Counted from the first letter of the stretch, positions 34,656 to 46,609 are shown. The stretch is DNA of 64,000 bases from Phyllobacterium bourgognense (GCF_003337575.1 NZ_QPJM01000013.1:87832-151831), one strand, 5' to 3'. The notes: a model not told the origin generated them from the letters alone. Made by a program: numbers and translations.

Positions 34656-36097
34656 CAGACTTCTTCCTTGGCAGCGCCTGTCCTGCCCGCAAAAACGAAC
34701 ATCGTAATGTTCAGACGATTGTAAACAGTCAGCGCCAGCGTCACCGCTTCAAACACCATCGAGAATGCGGTCGCAAAAGCGGCACCAGCTAGGCCGTAGG
34801 CCGGTATCAATACAATGCTGAGACAGATATTAACAATCAGTGTGACCGCATAGACCATGGCGCAAATTTTCTGCTCGCCGGCCATGTTGAGGAGGCTTTC
34901 CGCAGGACCGACCGAAGCGCGGGCGACGACACCGATCACCAGAATGAACAACAGCGGATAGCCATCGGCAAACTGGGCGCCGAAGAGCAGAAGCAGCGGC
35001 TTGCCGAGAATGAGGAGGATGATCGCCATCGCCAGTGACGGCCAGAAGGTCCAGCGCGCCGTATCGCTGGCGAATTGGGAAAGCTGGTCATGGTCATGGG
35101 TATGCATCAACTCGGCATAGCGCTGGGCGGCGCCGGCCTTGACCGAGAAATAGACGAAATGGACCAATGCAAGCAGCTTGACCGTTGCGAAATAGGTCGC
35201 GACCTTGTCCGGGTCCATATAGCGGCCAACCATCAGGACGTCGGCATTGGTCAAAAGGAAGAAAAACCCTTCGACCAGGAAAATCGGCAGTGAGACCGCG
35301 AACCATTCTCCAAAACGGATTGCCTTCGGACCGGGCGATACAACCTCCCTGAACCTGTGATTGACGATCGCTAGTTGCACCAGCGAGGTCATATAGGTTG
35401 CAATAATCGCCGATATCACCGCCGCGACTGCCGTAGGCGCGAAGCCGGCCACATGGGCGATGGTCATAATGACAAGAGTGAGAATTGGACGGATGATGTA
35501 GGTCGGCGTCAGCGCGACCAATGCCCAGGATCGCGACCGTGCGGTTCCGTCCAGCGTATCGCCGAGCGCAATCATCGGCAGGCAGATGAAGCCGATGATG
35601 AAAGGCGCGACATAGTAGGATTCGATGGCATCGCGTAAGAAATAGACCGCGGCAGCGCCGATGAAGGCGATGCAGGTCGTCAGGCCGAGCGCGAATATCT
35701 TGCTGGTGAACAAGATACCGCGCAGGTGATCCAGTTGCCGGTGCTCCAGATATTCCGGCACGAAGCGGATGACGCTGGTCTGGAAACCCAGACAGGAGAG
35801 GTTTCCGAGAATAACCACCGTCACCCATACAAGGACGAAAATGCCGTATTCGAACTGGCCCATCCAGCGCGCGAAGATGACCTGCGAGACGAGTGCGATG
35901 GCGGCGCTGATGATACGGATTGAAAAGGCGATCAGCGACACGCGCTGCGCAGCCGCGTGCTCCATTGAACCATCAAACAGCTGATCGAGGCGGACGAGCC
36001 ACGGACGGAGCTGCTTTGACAGTTTATCCGGCAAAAACCGGTCTGCAGCTTTGACCGCAGAAATTCGCAAGGGCAGCTCCACTCGTTTCCAATGCAA
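34655..36097 (-). CDS. Polysaccharide flippase (Wzx/MOP superfamily)
   Basis: A 480-aa integral membrane protein with about 12-14 helices and an N-terminal cytoplasmic stretch of about 50 residues. The pattern RIISAAIALVSQVIFARWMGQFEYGIFVLVW at the first helices is typical of O-antigen/teichoic-acid exporters. It should flip lipid-linked saccharide across the inner membrane. It overlaps the GNAT gene by ATGA and follows secA, separated by a terminator, so it has its own promoter in 36098-36165. Confidence 0.87.
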   Translation of the reverse strand: MHWKRVELPLRISAVKAADRFLPDKLSKQLRPWLVRLDQLFDGSMEHAAAQRVSLIAFSIRIISAAIALVSQVIFARWMGQFEYGIFVLVWVTVVILGNLSCLGFQTSVIRFVPEYLEHRQLDHLRGILFTSKIFALGLTTCIAFIGAAAVYFLRDAIESYYVAPFIIGFICLPMIALGDTLDGTARSRSWALVALTPTYIIRPILTLVIMTIAHVAGFAPTAVAAVISAIIATYMTSLVQLAIVNHRFREVVSPGPKAIRFGEWFAVSLPIFLVEGFFFLLTNADVLMVGRYMDPDKVATYFATVKLLALVHFVYFSVKAGAAQRYAELMHTHDHDQLSQFASDTARWTFWPSLAMAIILLILGKPLLLLFGAQFADGYPLLFILVIGVVARASVGPAESLLNMAGEQKICAMVYAVTLIVNICLSIVLIPAYGLAGAAFATAFSMVFEAVTLALTVYNRLNITMFVFAGRTGAAKEEV

Positions 36098-36159
36098 GAC
36101 GCTTACTGCGTAAACGTTTAGAAACGGTTCGGAAAGTCAACGGCTTGTGCTGTTGGAAC

Positions 36160-36193
36160 AAGAGAAAAGGCCGCGTTTTGAGCGCGGCCTTTG
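36160..36193 (-). terminator. Rho-independent terminator after secA
   Basis: Stem AAAGGCCGCG / CGCGGCCTTT (36166-36175 and 36183-36192), loop of seven, followed on the minus strand by TTCTCTT. It begins seven bases after the secA stop. Confidence 0.85.
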
Positions 36194-36199
36194 GGTTCG

Positions 36200-38926
<2,727 letters not shown>

Positions 38927-39196
38927 CCCTGGTCCTCTCTATAATACGTTTTGCCAGCAACTGTGGCATTTGAGGCATCCAAAGCCTGACATTCAAGACG
39001 CCTGATACAATACGGACACCAAGCCCAAGGTATAAGTCTATCAGTTGCCAAGCTATCTGGACGCAAAGCCGATGGACAGATAAGAGGGGGCACGAATGAT
39101 GTCAATGTTGAAGCAACACGCGATCGATCGCAGCCTCATGGCAAAATTCTGCCGTATTCATAGCCCGTACCGGTCCTCCCAAGGAGAAATTGACCC

Positions 39197-40114
39197 ATGA
39201 ACCAATTGCGTAAAACCCTTTCATTAATGACTGTCGCTGCACTTTTGACCAGTATATCTTCCGTGGCAATGGCCCAGGAAGCCGGCAAAACGGAACCTGC
39301 CAAGCCGGATGCCGCACAGGCAGATACTGCCAAGGCCGATCCCGATAAAGTGCTTGCAACGATCAACGGCAGCAAGATCACAAACAAGGACGTAGACCAG
39401 ATTTCTGCGGACCTCGATCCGCAATTCGCCAAGCTGCCTGATGACCAGCGGCGTTTGGCCGCTCTGGCTGCCATTATCGATATCAAGTCACTTGCAGCGA
39501 AGGCTGAAGCCGAAAAGCTTGACCAGACCCCTGAGTTCCAGGCTCGTCTCGAGTTTCTGAAGGACCGCGCCCTGCACAATGACTACTTCAAACAGCAGGT
39601 CGTCGACAAGATCACCGACGCTGACATTCGCGCTCGCTACGATAAGGAAATCGCAGCGATGCCGCCACAAAATGAGGTCCGCGCCCGTCACATTCTGGTG
39701 AAGACCAAGGAAGAAGCCGAAGCCATCATCAAGCAGCTCGATGGCGGAGCAAAATTCGAAGACGTTGCCAAGGAGAAATCGACGGACGGCTCTGCTGCCC
39801 AGGGCGGCGATCTCGGTTATTTCGGACCAGGCCAGATGGTGCCGGAATTCGACAAGGCAGCAAACGCGCTGGAAGTCGGCCAGTACACCAAGGAACCTGT
39901 CCAGACCCAGTTCGGCTTCCATGTAATCAAGCTTGAGGACAAGCGTACCCAGCAGCCGCCGGCATTCGATCAGGTCAAGGACCAGGTGAAATCGATCCTC
40001 ATTCGCGAGAAGTATATGGAGCTGGTAAAGAAGGACCGCGGCGATCTGAAGATCGAATATACCGATCCAGCAACGGGAGCTGCGATCAAGGCTGCAACCG
40101 AAGCCCAACAGTAA
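39197..40114 (+). CDS. Periplasmic parvulin-type peptidyl-prolyl isomerase
   Basis: A 305-aa foldase. A signal peptide of about 26 residues ends at VAMA-QE. A SurA-N-like helical part (about 50-150) precedes the parvulin domain (about 160-255) with RARHILVKTKEEAE, FEDVAKEKSTDGSAAQGGDLGYF and TQFGFHVIKLED. It should help fold outer-membrane or periplasmic proteins. AGGAG precedes the ATG. Divergent from secA. Confidence 0.93.
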   Translation: MNQLRKTLSLMTVAALLTSISSVAMAQEAGKTEPAKPDAAQADTAKADPDKVLATINGSKITNKDVDQISADLDPQFAKLPDDQRRLAALAAIIDIKSLAAKAEAEKLDQTPEFQARLEFLKDRALHNDYFKQQVVDKITDADIRARYDKEIAAMPPQNEVRARHILVKTKEEAEAIIKQLDGGAKFEDVAKEKSTDGSAAQGGDLGYFGPGQMVPEFDKAANALEVGQYTKEPVQTQFGFHVIKLEDKRTQQPPAFDQVKDQVKSILIREKYMELVKKDRGDLKIEYTDPATGAAIKAATEAQQ

Positions 40115-40127
40115 TACGGTGCCGGTT

Positions 40128-40306
40128 TATCTCCCCCCTTGTGGGGGAGAAAGCGATTTCAGCACCTTAGCTATCGCTAAGTGCTAGAAATCGCCAGAGA
40201 GGGGAAACTGCACGTTCTTTTGAAATCCCCTCACTTGGATTTTCCAAGGATTTAGCAAAGGGGCTAAATCCAGGAAAACCCTTTCTCTCCCACAAGGGGA
40301 GAGATA
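40128..40306. repeat. Palindromic element between the parvulin gene and argJ
   Basis: The ends TATCTCCCCCCTTGTGGGGG (40128) and CTCTCCCACAAGGGGAGAGATA (to 40306) are inverted. Inside, a second hairpin pairs GCGATTTC..CACCTTAGC with GCTAAGTG..GAAATCGC (about 40151-40186). It starts 13 bp after the parvulin stop and ends 35 bp before argJ, so it may act as terminator and lies in the argJ leader. Confidence 0.8.
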
Positions 40307-40341
40307 ATCAGCGCTCACTTCGTCAACCCTTGCGAGGTCCC

Positions 40342-41583
40342 ATGTCCACGTCCGTCTCTCCGCTGGCTCCGAAACACTCTCCGACCATGCCGGAAATTCA
40401 CGGGGTAAAGATCGCCACAGCTGAAGCCGGTATCAAATACAAGGGCCGAACAGACGTTTTGCTCATCGTATTCGATCGGCCGACGGCCGTGGCCGGTGTA
40501 TTCACACGGTCCAAATGCCCTTCGGCAGCCGTGGATTACTGCCGTACAAGTCTTGAGGGTGGCACGGCGCGGGCCGTTGTTGTCAATTCCGGCAATGCCA
40601 ATGCCTTTACCGGGAAAAAGGGTCGCGAGTCTGCCAAGTTGACAGCTGCAGCGGCCGCAAAGGCTGTGGGTTGCAAGCCTCACCAGATTTTTCTTGCATC
40701 GACCGGCGTGATCGGCGAGCCGCTCGATGCGGGTAAATTCAGTCATCTTCTGGCGGACATGACGAAGAATGCCGTTGCCGAGCGCTGGCAAGATGCCGCG
40801 AGCGCCATTATGACGACCGATACGTTTCCCAAGGTCGCAACCGAAACCGTGCTGCTGGGCCGCGTGCCGGTGACAATCAACGGCATCGCCAAGGGTGCTG
40901 GCATGATCGCGCCGGACATGGCCACGATGCTGTCTTTCGTTGCCACCGATGCACCGATTGCGGCCGACGTGCTGCAGAAGCTGCTGTCGAAATCCGTTGG
41001 CAAGAGCTTCAATTCCGTCACCGTCGACAGCGATACATCGACATCCGACACACTGCTGCTTTTCGCTACCGGATCAGCTGCCGAGCGGGGCGCTGCGCCT
41101 GTTACGAAGCTCAAGGACAAGCGCCTCAAGTCTTTCGCCAAAGCACTTGACCGCGTTCTGAAGGATCTCGCGCTGCAAGTAGTGCGCGACGGCGAGGGCG
41201 CACGCAAGATGCTTGAAATCAGCGTAACGGGTGCGACCTCCGCGCGCTCCGCCAAGCGCATCGCGTTGTCGATTGCAAATTCGCCGCTGGTCAAGACCGC
41301 TGCTGCTGGCGAGGACGCCAATTGGGGCCGCATCGTCATGGCCGTCGGCAAGGCTGGGGAACCGGCCGACCGCGACCGGCTGGCGATCTGGTTCGGGGAT
41401 ATCCGCGTTGCCCGCGAAGGTGAGCGCGATCCGGACTATTCGGAAGAAGCGACCTCCGCCTATATGAAGAATGACGATATCAAGATCCGTGTCGACATAG
41501 GTCTCGGCAAAGGCAAGGCGACTGTCTGGACCTGTGATCTGACCAAGGAATATGTGGCGATCAATGGCGATTATCGCAGCTGA
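40342..41583 (+). CDS. argJ: Bifunctional ornithine acetyltransferase/N-acetylglutamate synthase
   Basis: A 413-aa protein recycling the acetyl group from N-acetylornithine to glutamate in arginine synthesis. It self-cleaves before a Thr that becomes the nucleophile: here Thr195 in [10 protein letters not shown], preceded by [22 protein letters not shown] and the C-terminal region [13 protein letters not shown] are typical. ATG 40342 is preferred over TTG 40330, because GAGG lies five bases upstream. It is followed by a GNAT gene and mutT; a palindromic repeat begins at its stop codon. Confidence 0.96.
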   Translation: MSTSVSPLAPKHSPTMPEIHGVKIATAEAGIKYKGRTDVLLIVFDRPTAVAGVFTRSKCPSAAVDYCRTSLEGGTARAVVVNSGNANAFTGKKGRESAKLTAAAAAKAVGCKPHQIFLASTGVIGEPLDAGKFSHLLADMTKNAVAERWQDAASAIMTTDTFPKVATETVLLGRVPVTINGIAKGAGMIAPDMATMLSFVATDAPIAADVLQKLLSKSVGKSFNSVTVDSDTSTSDTLLLFATGSAAERGAAPVTKLKDKRLKSFAKALDRVLKDLALQVVRDGEGARKMLEISVTGATSARSAKRIALSIANSPLVKTAAAGEDANWGRIVMAVGKAGEPADRDRLAIWFGDIRVAREGERDPDYSEEATSAYMKNDDIKIRVDIGLGKGKATVWTCDLTKEYVAINGDYRS

Positions 41584-41725
41584 AAGCCCAACGAAAATTC
41601 GCCATGACGGGCTGCAAATGGCGTTTTTCTGCGCTCCGATACTCACGTACCCAAATGTACGCTGCGCTTCGGTGCTCGAAAACCACTATTTTCGCCGCGT
41701 CCGGACGAATTTTCATTTGGGCTTT
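41583..41725. repeat. Mosaic palindromic repeat, copy 7, starting in the argJ stop codon
   Basis: Outer ends AAAGCCCAA and TTTGGGCTTT are inverted, and the arms include GAAAATTCGCC / CGAATTTTC. The core is CTGCGCTCCGATACTCACGT, GTAC...GTAC and CTGCGCTTCGGTGCTCG. The arms match copy 9. Its first base is the last base of the argJ TGA (41581-41583); it ends 14 bp before the next gene, inside what should be one operon. Confidence 0.85.
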
Positions 41726-41739
41726 GATAGGAATCACGC

Positions 41740-42492
41740 ATGCAGTTAGCCCAAATCAGACAGTTTGAGGCGGTTGGTTTCCGGTCCTGGCCCGCATCGT
41801 CGGTGCATTATGATGGAAGCTGGGCAATTCGCATGACGGCCAGCCACCCGTCGAAGCGTTTGAACTCGGTCAATCCGCTCGATCCCGGTGATACCGACAA
41901 TCTCGAACAGCGAGTGGCGCGTGCCGCACAACGGTTTCGCGCCTATGGCAGGCCGCCGATTTTCCGCCAGTCACCGCTCGCGCCAGAAGCGCTGGACCAG
42001 TACCTCGAAGAACTCGGCTGGGCACGTTTCGACGAATCCATGGTCATGGTGGTCGATCTGGCAAATGTCGATCTTTCGGACGCAATCGATCAAATTCCGC
42101 TCAAAGATATAGGCAGGTTCATCGATGCCGCCTTGCAGGTGCAGGGAGACAACGCTGCGCTGAAACCTGGCCTCTTCGAAGTTATCAATGCTATTCGCCC
42201 ATCCAAGGGCTTGTTCGTCATCGAAGAGGGCGCCGTCCCGGTGTCAACGGCGATATGTGTGCAGGATGGGGCATTGGCGGGTCTGTTCAACATCGGAACG
42301 GCGGCAAACCGGCGTCGCGTGGGCCTCGGCCGGACAATCATAAAATCGGCATTGAAATGGGCCCTGCAGCACGGCGCGAAGAAGGCATGGTTGCAGGTCG
42401 AAATAGCGAATACGGGCGCCATCGCTCTCTACGAGCAAATGGGCTTCAACGAAGCTTATCGCTATGCTTACCGGCAGGCGCCCGAGACATGA
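41740..42492 (+). CDS. GNAT family N-acetyltransferase
   Basis: A 250-aa protein with a C-terminal GNAT fold (about 120-245): GALAGLFNIGTAANRRRVGLGRTI carries the acetyl-CoA loop and WLQVEIANTGAIALYEQMGF the last conserved strands. The N-terminal part (1-110) is a second, degenerate domain. The acceptor is unknown. Its stop overlaps the mutT start (ATGA), and it follows argJ, an arrangement I recall as common in related genomes. Confidence 0.87.
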   Translation: MQLAQIRQFEAVGFRSWPASSVHYDGSWAIRMTASHPSKRLNSVNPLDPGDTDNLEQRVARAAQRFRAYGRPPIFRQSPLAPEALDQYLEELGWARFDESMVMVVDLANVDLSDAIDQIPLKDIGRFIDAALQVQGDNAALKPGLFEVINAIRPSKGLFVIEEGAVPVSTAICVQDGALAGLFNIGTAANRRRVGLGRTIIKSALKWALQHGAKKAWLQVEIANTGAIALYEQMGFNEAYRYAYRQAPET

Positions 42493-42896
42493 GCGAACAT
42501 CCGATCCTTCTCGTGACGGCCTGTGCGCTGCTCGACGCTGATGGCCGGGTGTTGCTGACGCAGCGTCCGGAAGGAAAATCGCTCGCCGGCCTCTGGGAGT
42601 TTCCGGGCGGCAAGGTCGATCCGGGAGAAACGCCCGAGGAAAGCCTGATCCGCGAACTGCACGAAGAACTCGGCATCATCGTCAAACCGGCTTGCCTCGC
42701 GCCGCTAACCTTTGCCAGCCACACCTACGAAACCTTCCATCTGCTGATGCCGTTGTTCATCTGCCGGCGCTATGAGGGAATACCCCGCGGAATGGAGGGG
42801 CAGGTTCTCAAATGGGTACGCCCAAAGGACATGCGCGACTATCCAATGCCGCCGGCAGATATTCCGCTTATCCCGTTCCTTGTCGATCTTCTCTAA
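42489..42896 (+). CDS. mutT: 8-oxo-dGTP diphosphatase MutT
   Basis: A 135-aa Nudix hydrolase that removes 8-oxo-dGTP from the nucleotide pool. The Nudix box GGKVDPGETPEESLIRELHEELGI (about 40-63) is complete. The N-terminus ILLVTACALLDADGRVLLTQRPEGKSLAGLWEFPG is typical of MutT. The start overlaps the GNAT stop by ATGA. The TAA stop at 42894-42896 touches the border of a palindromic repeat. Confidence 0.94.
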   Translation: MSEHPILLVTACALLDADGRVLLTQRPEGKSLAGLWEFPGGKVDPGETPEESLIRELHEELGIIVKPACLAPLTFASHTYETFHLLMPLFICRRYEGIPRGMEGQVLKWVRPKDMRDYPMPPADIPLIPFLVDLL

Positions 42897-43039
42897 CAGC
42901 CCGTCTTGAAAGTCTACTGCGGCGGTCATCTGACGCGGTTCTCTGTGCTTCCGGTGCTCACGTACTTTATGTACGCTGCGCTCCGGTTCTCGGAAACCAC
43001 GCCATCTGACTCGCCGCAGCGACTTTCCAAACTGGCTGT
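42896..43039. repeat. Mosaic palindromic repeat, copy 8, starting at the mutT stop
   Basis: Outer ends ACAGCC and GGCTGT plus inner CTTGAAAGTC / GACTTTCCAA are inverted. The core has CTGTGCTTCCGGTGCTCACG, GTAC...GTAC and GCTGCGCTCCGGTTCTCGG. Arms match copy 2. The last base of mutT TAA is the first base of the element. Confidence 0.83.
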
Positions 43040-43148
43040 GAATTTCAACCGCAAATTATATTCTTGCCGCGTTAACTCTGATGCTTAATTGATCCTTCAC
43101 CTGATTGAGCGACTTTTAGTTAATCTTGACGCGTATTTCAGGTGGGGC

Positions 43149-43478
43149 ATGGGGCGTAAGAACGACTATCTCGATGATGAACTGTTGCAACCGAGCGCTC
43201 TTTCGGGTGCAGCCGGAGGAATCCTACGGATCACGTTGCTGTTCGGTTCCGCAGCCGTTGCGCTGGCTCTGATCATTGCGCCGCTCGCCGACCGCGGTTC
43301 GCAGGCTGTCGTCGATTATTCGACCAGCCGTTCCATCGATGAGATCCAGACCGGATCGATCAAGAAGCTCGAACCGATAACCACGTCTACCTATACCATT
43401 CGCCGCAGCGTACTGCAGTCTTCGCCCAAGGCGGTCTGTATATTGAACAGCGATGGCTCGAAGATCGGCGACTGCTGA
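43149..43478 (+). CDS. Small single-pass membrane protein of unknown function
   Basis: A 109-aa protein I do not recognise. It begins MGRKNDYLDDELLQPSALSG, has one membrane segment (about 24-46, ILRITLLFGSAAVALALII), then a polar region of about 60 residues predicted outside the membrane, with two cysteines near the end (VCILNSDG...GDC). ATG 43149 follows GGTGGGG; an upstream TTG (43089) would add 20 residues. It stands between a repeat and a convergent methyltransferase gene (3 bp apart). Confidence 0.7.
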   Translation: MGRKNDYLDDELLQPSALSGAAGGILRITLLFGSAAVALALIIAPLADRGSQAVVDYSTSRSIDEIQTGSIKKLEPITTSTYTIRRSVLQSSPKAVCILNSDGSKIGDC

Positions 43479-43481
43479 CAG

Positions 43482-44372
43482 TTATTTCTTTTCGAGCTTC
43501 TCGACATCCTTGAGGAAATCGGCCAGCGATGCCTTGGCGGAGCCGGGTTTCAAGGGCTTCTGCTGCGATTCGTGCGCAGCCCACCCTGACATCCAGATGA
43601 ACGAGAACGTCGCCCTGATCCGGCCGTCGGGATCGCTGAAGCGTTCCGCATATATCTCCGCAACCCGCATGAAATAATGCCGCGTCAATGGCCGGCGCGA
43701 CCGTCCAATGAGGATATTCTGCATGCCCATGGCGCGCAGGTCACGCATCAGGGCGAAGGCCGAGTCGTAGCGCACCGTATAGGTCTCTATATCGGTGACC
43801 GGCAAGGTGAAACCCGCACGCTGCAACAGGCCGCCGACGTCGCGGACGTCGGCAAAGGGCACAACGCGGGGAGAGGCACCGCCATAAATCTCGCTCTCAG
43901 CCGCCAGCAAGCATTCGCGCAATTCCGCCAGGGTATTCTCGCCGGCCATCGCACCGAGGAAGAGGCCATCGGGTTTCAGCGCGCGACGGATTTGCAAGAA
44001 GGTGCCCGGCGTGTCGTTGGTGAGATGCAAAGACAATAGTGACACGATGAGGTCGATGCTGGCCGGTTTTAGCGGCAGAATCTCCTCATCCGCGACGACT
44101 GCTGGAAACGCATTGTCGAGAAACTGCCGCGCGTGCTCGACACGCACGATTGTTGTGGCCTTGCCGGATCGCTGGATTGCGCGCGCGGCGAGACCCGTGT
44201 GGCTCGCCAGATCCACGGCAACATCGAATTGACGTTCAACAGTGGACAGGCGCTCTTCCAGATCTTCGCAAGCGCGTGCAAGCAGGAAATCAGCGGAATT
44301 TCCATGTTGTCGCCAAGCGCGCAAACGCCTCGTCAGCAATAAATTTCGATCGAAGACCTGATGCCGATCCAT
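43482..44372 (-). CDS. SAM-dependent methyltransferase-fold protein (NDUFAF5/BioC-like)
   Basis: A 296-aa protein with a class I methyltransferase fold: VAVDLASHTGLAARAI (motif I, degenerate), EEILPLKPASIDLIVSLLSLHLTNDTPGTFLQIRRALKPDGLFLGAMAGENTLAELR. These features and the GGASPRVVPFADVRDVGGLLQRAGFTLPV stretch fit the alphaproteobacterial relatives of mitochondrial NDUFAF5, which hydroxylates an arginine of complex I subunit NDUFS7. That activity here is inferred from the family. ATG 44372 is chosen. It is divergent from comF. Confidence 0.82.
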   Translation of the reverse strand: MDRHQVFDRNLLLTRRLRAWRQHGNSADFLLARACEDLEERLSTVERQFDVAVDLASHTGLAARAIQRSGKATTIVRVEHARQFLDNAFPAVVADEEILPLKPASIDLIVSLLSLHLTNDTPGTFLQIRRALKPDGLFLGAMAGENTLAELRECLLAAESEIYGGASPRVVPFADVRDVGGLLQRAGFTLPVTDIETYTVRYDSAFALMRDLRAMGMQNILIGRSRRPLTRHYFMRVAEIYAERFSDPDGRIRATFSFIWMSGWAAHESQQKPLKPGSAKASLADFLKDVEKLEKK

Positions 44373-44412
44373 TCCGGATTTCTCTGATGTCGTATAGTCT
44401 GTCAATTTGGCC

Positions 44413-44461
44413 GCAATTCCGGACGCAAAACCGCTACACACCTTTGCTGGAATTGCTTTAG
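44413..44461. repeat. Short GCAATTCC...GGAATTGC palindrome, copy 2
   Basis: Same 49-bp layout as 22400-22448: GCAATTCCGGACG, AAAACCGCT, then GGAATTGC and CTTTAG. It lies in the 114-bp space between the divergent methyltransferase and comF starts. Confidence 0.8.
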
Positions 44462-44486
44462 ATGCGTCGCCTTGGAGCGAATTGCA

Positions 44487-45254
44487 ATGAAAACCATCGG
44501 GGCAGCGATAAGCCACCTCGCGCACAGCGCAACCAATGGGTTGTTTGGACTGCTGTTTCCGCCGGTTTGCGCCGGCTGCGACAAGCATGTCGCCGAGCCA
44601 GGCTCACTGTGCGGTCAATGCTGGTCGAAGGTGCGTTTCATCGAGAAACCCTATTGTCCGGTGCTTGGCATCCCCTTCAGCCATGATCTCGGCGCCGAAA
44701 TCCTCTCCGCAGAGGCCATTGCCGAACCGCCCCCGTTCCGGCGCGCCCGTTCGGTCGCCGTGCACGAAGGTGTCATCCGCGATTTGGTGCACCGGCTCAA
44801 ATATAATGATCGTACCGATCTGGGGCCATGGATGGCACGCTGGATGGTGCGCGCCGGTGGCGAATTGCTGGATGACTGCGATATTATCGTGCCGGTCCCG
44901 CTGCACGCGCGGCGTTTCTGGTTTCGCAGGTTCAACCAATCCGCCGAACTTGCCCGGCATCTGGCGCGGTCGAGCGGCAAGGCATTTGATCCGGATGCGC
45001 TCAAACGCATTAAACAGACGAAACAGCAAGTGGGCCTCGGCCTGAATGAGCGTGTCGCCAATGTGCGCGGTGCGTTCAAGGTGCCCGTGACGCAGGAAAT
45101 CAAGGTGCGCGGCCGCAACGTACTCTTGATTGACGACGTCTATACAACTGGCGCGACCGTAAAAGCCGCCGCCCGCGCCTTGCTTCGAGGCGGCGCCGTG
45201 AGCGTCGATGTTCTGACGTTCGGCCGGGTGCTATCGAAAGAATTGTCTCTCTGA
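44487..45254 (+). CDS. ComF family phosphoribosyltransferase-like protein
   Basis: A 255-aa protein of the ComF/GntX family. An N-terminal double zinc knuckle (C28-x2-C31 and C42-x2-C45) is followed by a phosphoribosyltransferase domain with the PRPP loop VLLIDDVYTTGATV (about 212-225). In competent bacteria ComF works in DNA uptake; in others the role is unclear. ATG 44487 has GGAG nine bases upstream. The TGA stop lies at the edge of a palindromic repeat. Confidence 0.9.
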   Translation: MKTIGAAISHLAHSATNGLFGLLFPPVCAGCDKHVAEPGSLCGQCWSKVRFIEKPYCPVLGIPFSHDLGAEILSAEAIAEPPPFRRARSVAVHEGVIRDLVHRLKYNDRTDLGPWMARWMVRAGGELLDDCDIIVPVPLHARRFWFRRFNQSAELARHLARSSGKAFDPDALKRIKQTKQQVGLGLNERVANVRGAFKVPVTQEIKVRGRNVLLIDDVYTTGATVKAAARALLRGGAVSVDVLTFGRVLSKELSL

Positions 45255-45373
45255 AAATTCGCCATGACGGGCTGCAAATGGCGTTTTTCTGCGCTCCGAT
45301 GCTCACGTACCAAACGTACGCTGCGCTTCGGTGCTCAAAAACCACCATTTTCGCCACCCCATGGCGAATTTTC
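45253..45373. repeat. Mosaic palindromic repeat, copy 9, starting in the comF stop codon
   Basis: Outer ends GAAAATTCGCCATG (45253) and CATGGCGAATTTTC (to 45373) are a perfect 14-bp inverted pair. The core has CTGCGCTCCGATGCTCACGT, GTAC...GTAC with a 5-base loop, and CTGCGCTTCGGTGCTCA. Two bases of the comF TGA (45252-45254) belong to the element. Confidence 0.87.
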
Positions 45374-45462
45374 GATCAGGCTCGAACACTACTCATGCGC
45401 AAAAACAGGTCTTTTCGCCTGAAGTTTTGATGCCTATATAGAAAGGCAAACGGAGCTTTCGA

Positions 45463-45732
45463 ATGGTTAATGTAACAATCTATACGCGTAACGGTTGTGG
45501 GTATTGTACAGCCGCCAAAAGCCTTTTGTCTAAAAAGGGCGTCGCTTTTACCGAGCACAATGCCTCGATGGAGCCCGCCGCCCGTCAGGAAATGCTGGCG
45601 CGCTCCAATGGGCGCACGACATTTCCGCAAATCTTCATCGGCGAAGCCCATGTCGGTGGTTGCGATGATCTGTATGCGCTGGAAAATCAGGGCCGTCTCG
45701 ACACATTGTTGAAGACCGGCGAACTCGCTTGA
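45463..45732 (+). CDS. grxC: Glutaredoxin 3
   Basis: An 89-aa GSH-dependent disulfide reductase with active site CGYC (12-15), TFPQIFI and GGCDDLYAL, the glutathione-binding elements. It is first in a tight cluster with a nitrilase-family gene (10 bp) and a DUF1178 gene. CTATATAG about 20 bp before the start may be its -10 region. Confidence 0.96.
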   Translation: MVNVTIYTRNGCGYCTAAKSLLSKKGVAFTEHNASMEPAARQEMLARSNGRTTFPQIFIGEAHVGGCDDLYALENQGRLDTLLKTGELA

Positions 45733-45742
45733 GGACGATGAT

Positions 45743-46609
45743 ATGAGTTCATTTCGCGCTGCCGCCATCCAGATGCGCTCGGGCACAGACCCGGAAGCCA
45801 ATGCCGCCGATCTTGCGACCTATGTTGCCGAGGCTGCCGGCCAGGGTGCCGTCTACGTCCAGACGCCGGAAATGACCGGTTCACTGCAGCGCGATCGCAA
45901 GGCGCTTGCCAGCGTTTTGAAAAGTGAGAGCGACGATATCATCGTACGCACTGCCTCAGAACTTGCGGCCAAGCACGGGATTCATCTGCATATAGGATCG
46001 ACTGCGATTGCCCGCGATGATGGCAAGATTGCCAACCGCGCGTTTCTCTTCGGGCCGGACGGCAATGTTCTCACGCGCTATGACAAGATCCACATGTTCG
46101 ACGTCGATCTCGACAATGGTGAGAGCTGGCGGGAATCGGCTGTCTATGCGCCGGGCGCCGATACGGTCGTGATCGATCTGCCTTTTGCGCGGCTCGGTCT
46201 AGCCATCTGCTATGACGTACGTTTCCCGCAATTGTTCCGCGCCCAGGCGCTGGCCGGTGCATCGGTGATCTCGGCACCTGCCGCCTTCACCCGGCAGACC
46301 GGCGAAGCGCATTGGCACGTGCTCCAGCGGGCGCGTGCGATCGAGAATGGCGCCTTCATGATTTCGGCGGCGCAGGGCGGTGTGCATGAGGATGGCCGGG
46401 AAACCTATGGTCATTCCATCATCGTCGCGCCGTGGGGCGAGGTTTTGGCGGAAGCCGATCATGCGGAACCTGCGGTTATTGTGGCAGATATCGATCCGGC
46501 ACTGAGTGCAGCGGCGCGAACGAAGGTGCCCAACCTCAAGAACGCCAGGCCATTCGGGGTTGTCGTGGAAAACGATGGACAGGCGACGAGGTTCAACGCC
46601 GCATCATGA
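45743..46609 (+). CDS. Carbon-nitrogen hydrolase (nitrilase superfamily)
   Basis: A 288-aa amidase of the Nit1/Nit2 type. The catalytic triad is visible: Glu in YVQTPEMTG (about 42), Lys in RYDKIHMFD (about 114) and Cys in AICYDVRFP (about 156). Relatives hydrolyse deaminated glutathione or omega-amides such as alpha-ketoglutaramate. The tight linkage to glutaredoxin would suit a deaminated-glutathione amidase; this is inference. The stop overlaps the next start by ATGA. Confidence 0.9.
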   Translation: MSSFRAAAIQMRSGTDPEANAADLATYVAEAAGQGAVYVQTPEMTGSLQRDRKALASVLKSESDDIIVRTASELAAKHGIHLHIGSTAIARDDGKIANRAFLFGPDGNVLTRYDKIHMFDVDLDNGESWRESAVYAPGADTVVIDLPFARLGLAICYDVRFPQLFRAQALAGASVISAPAAFTRQTGEAHWHVLQRARAIENGAFMISAAQGGVHEDGRETYGHSIIVAPWGEVLAEADHAEPAVIVADIDPALSAAARTKVPNLKNARPFGVVVENDGQATRFNAAS

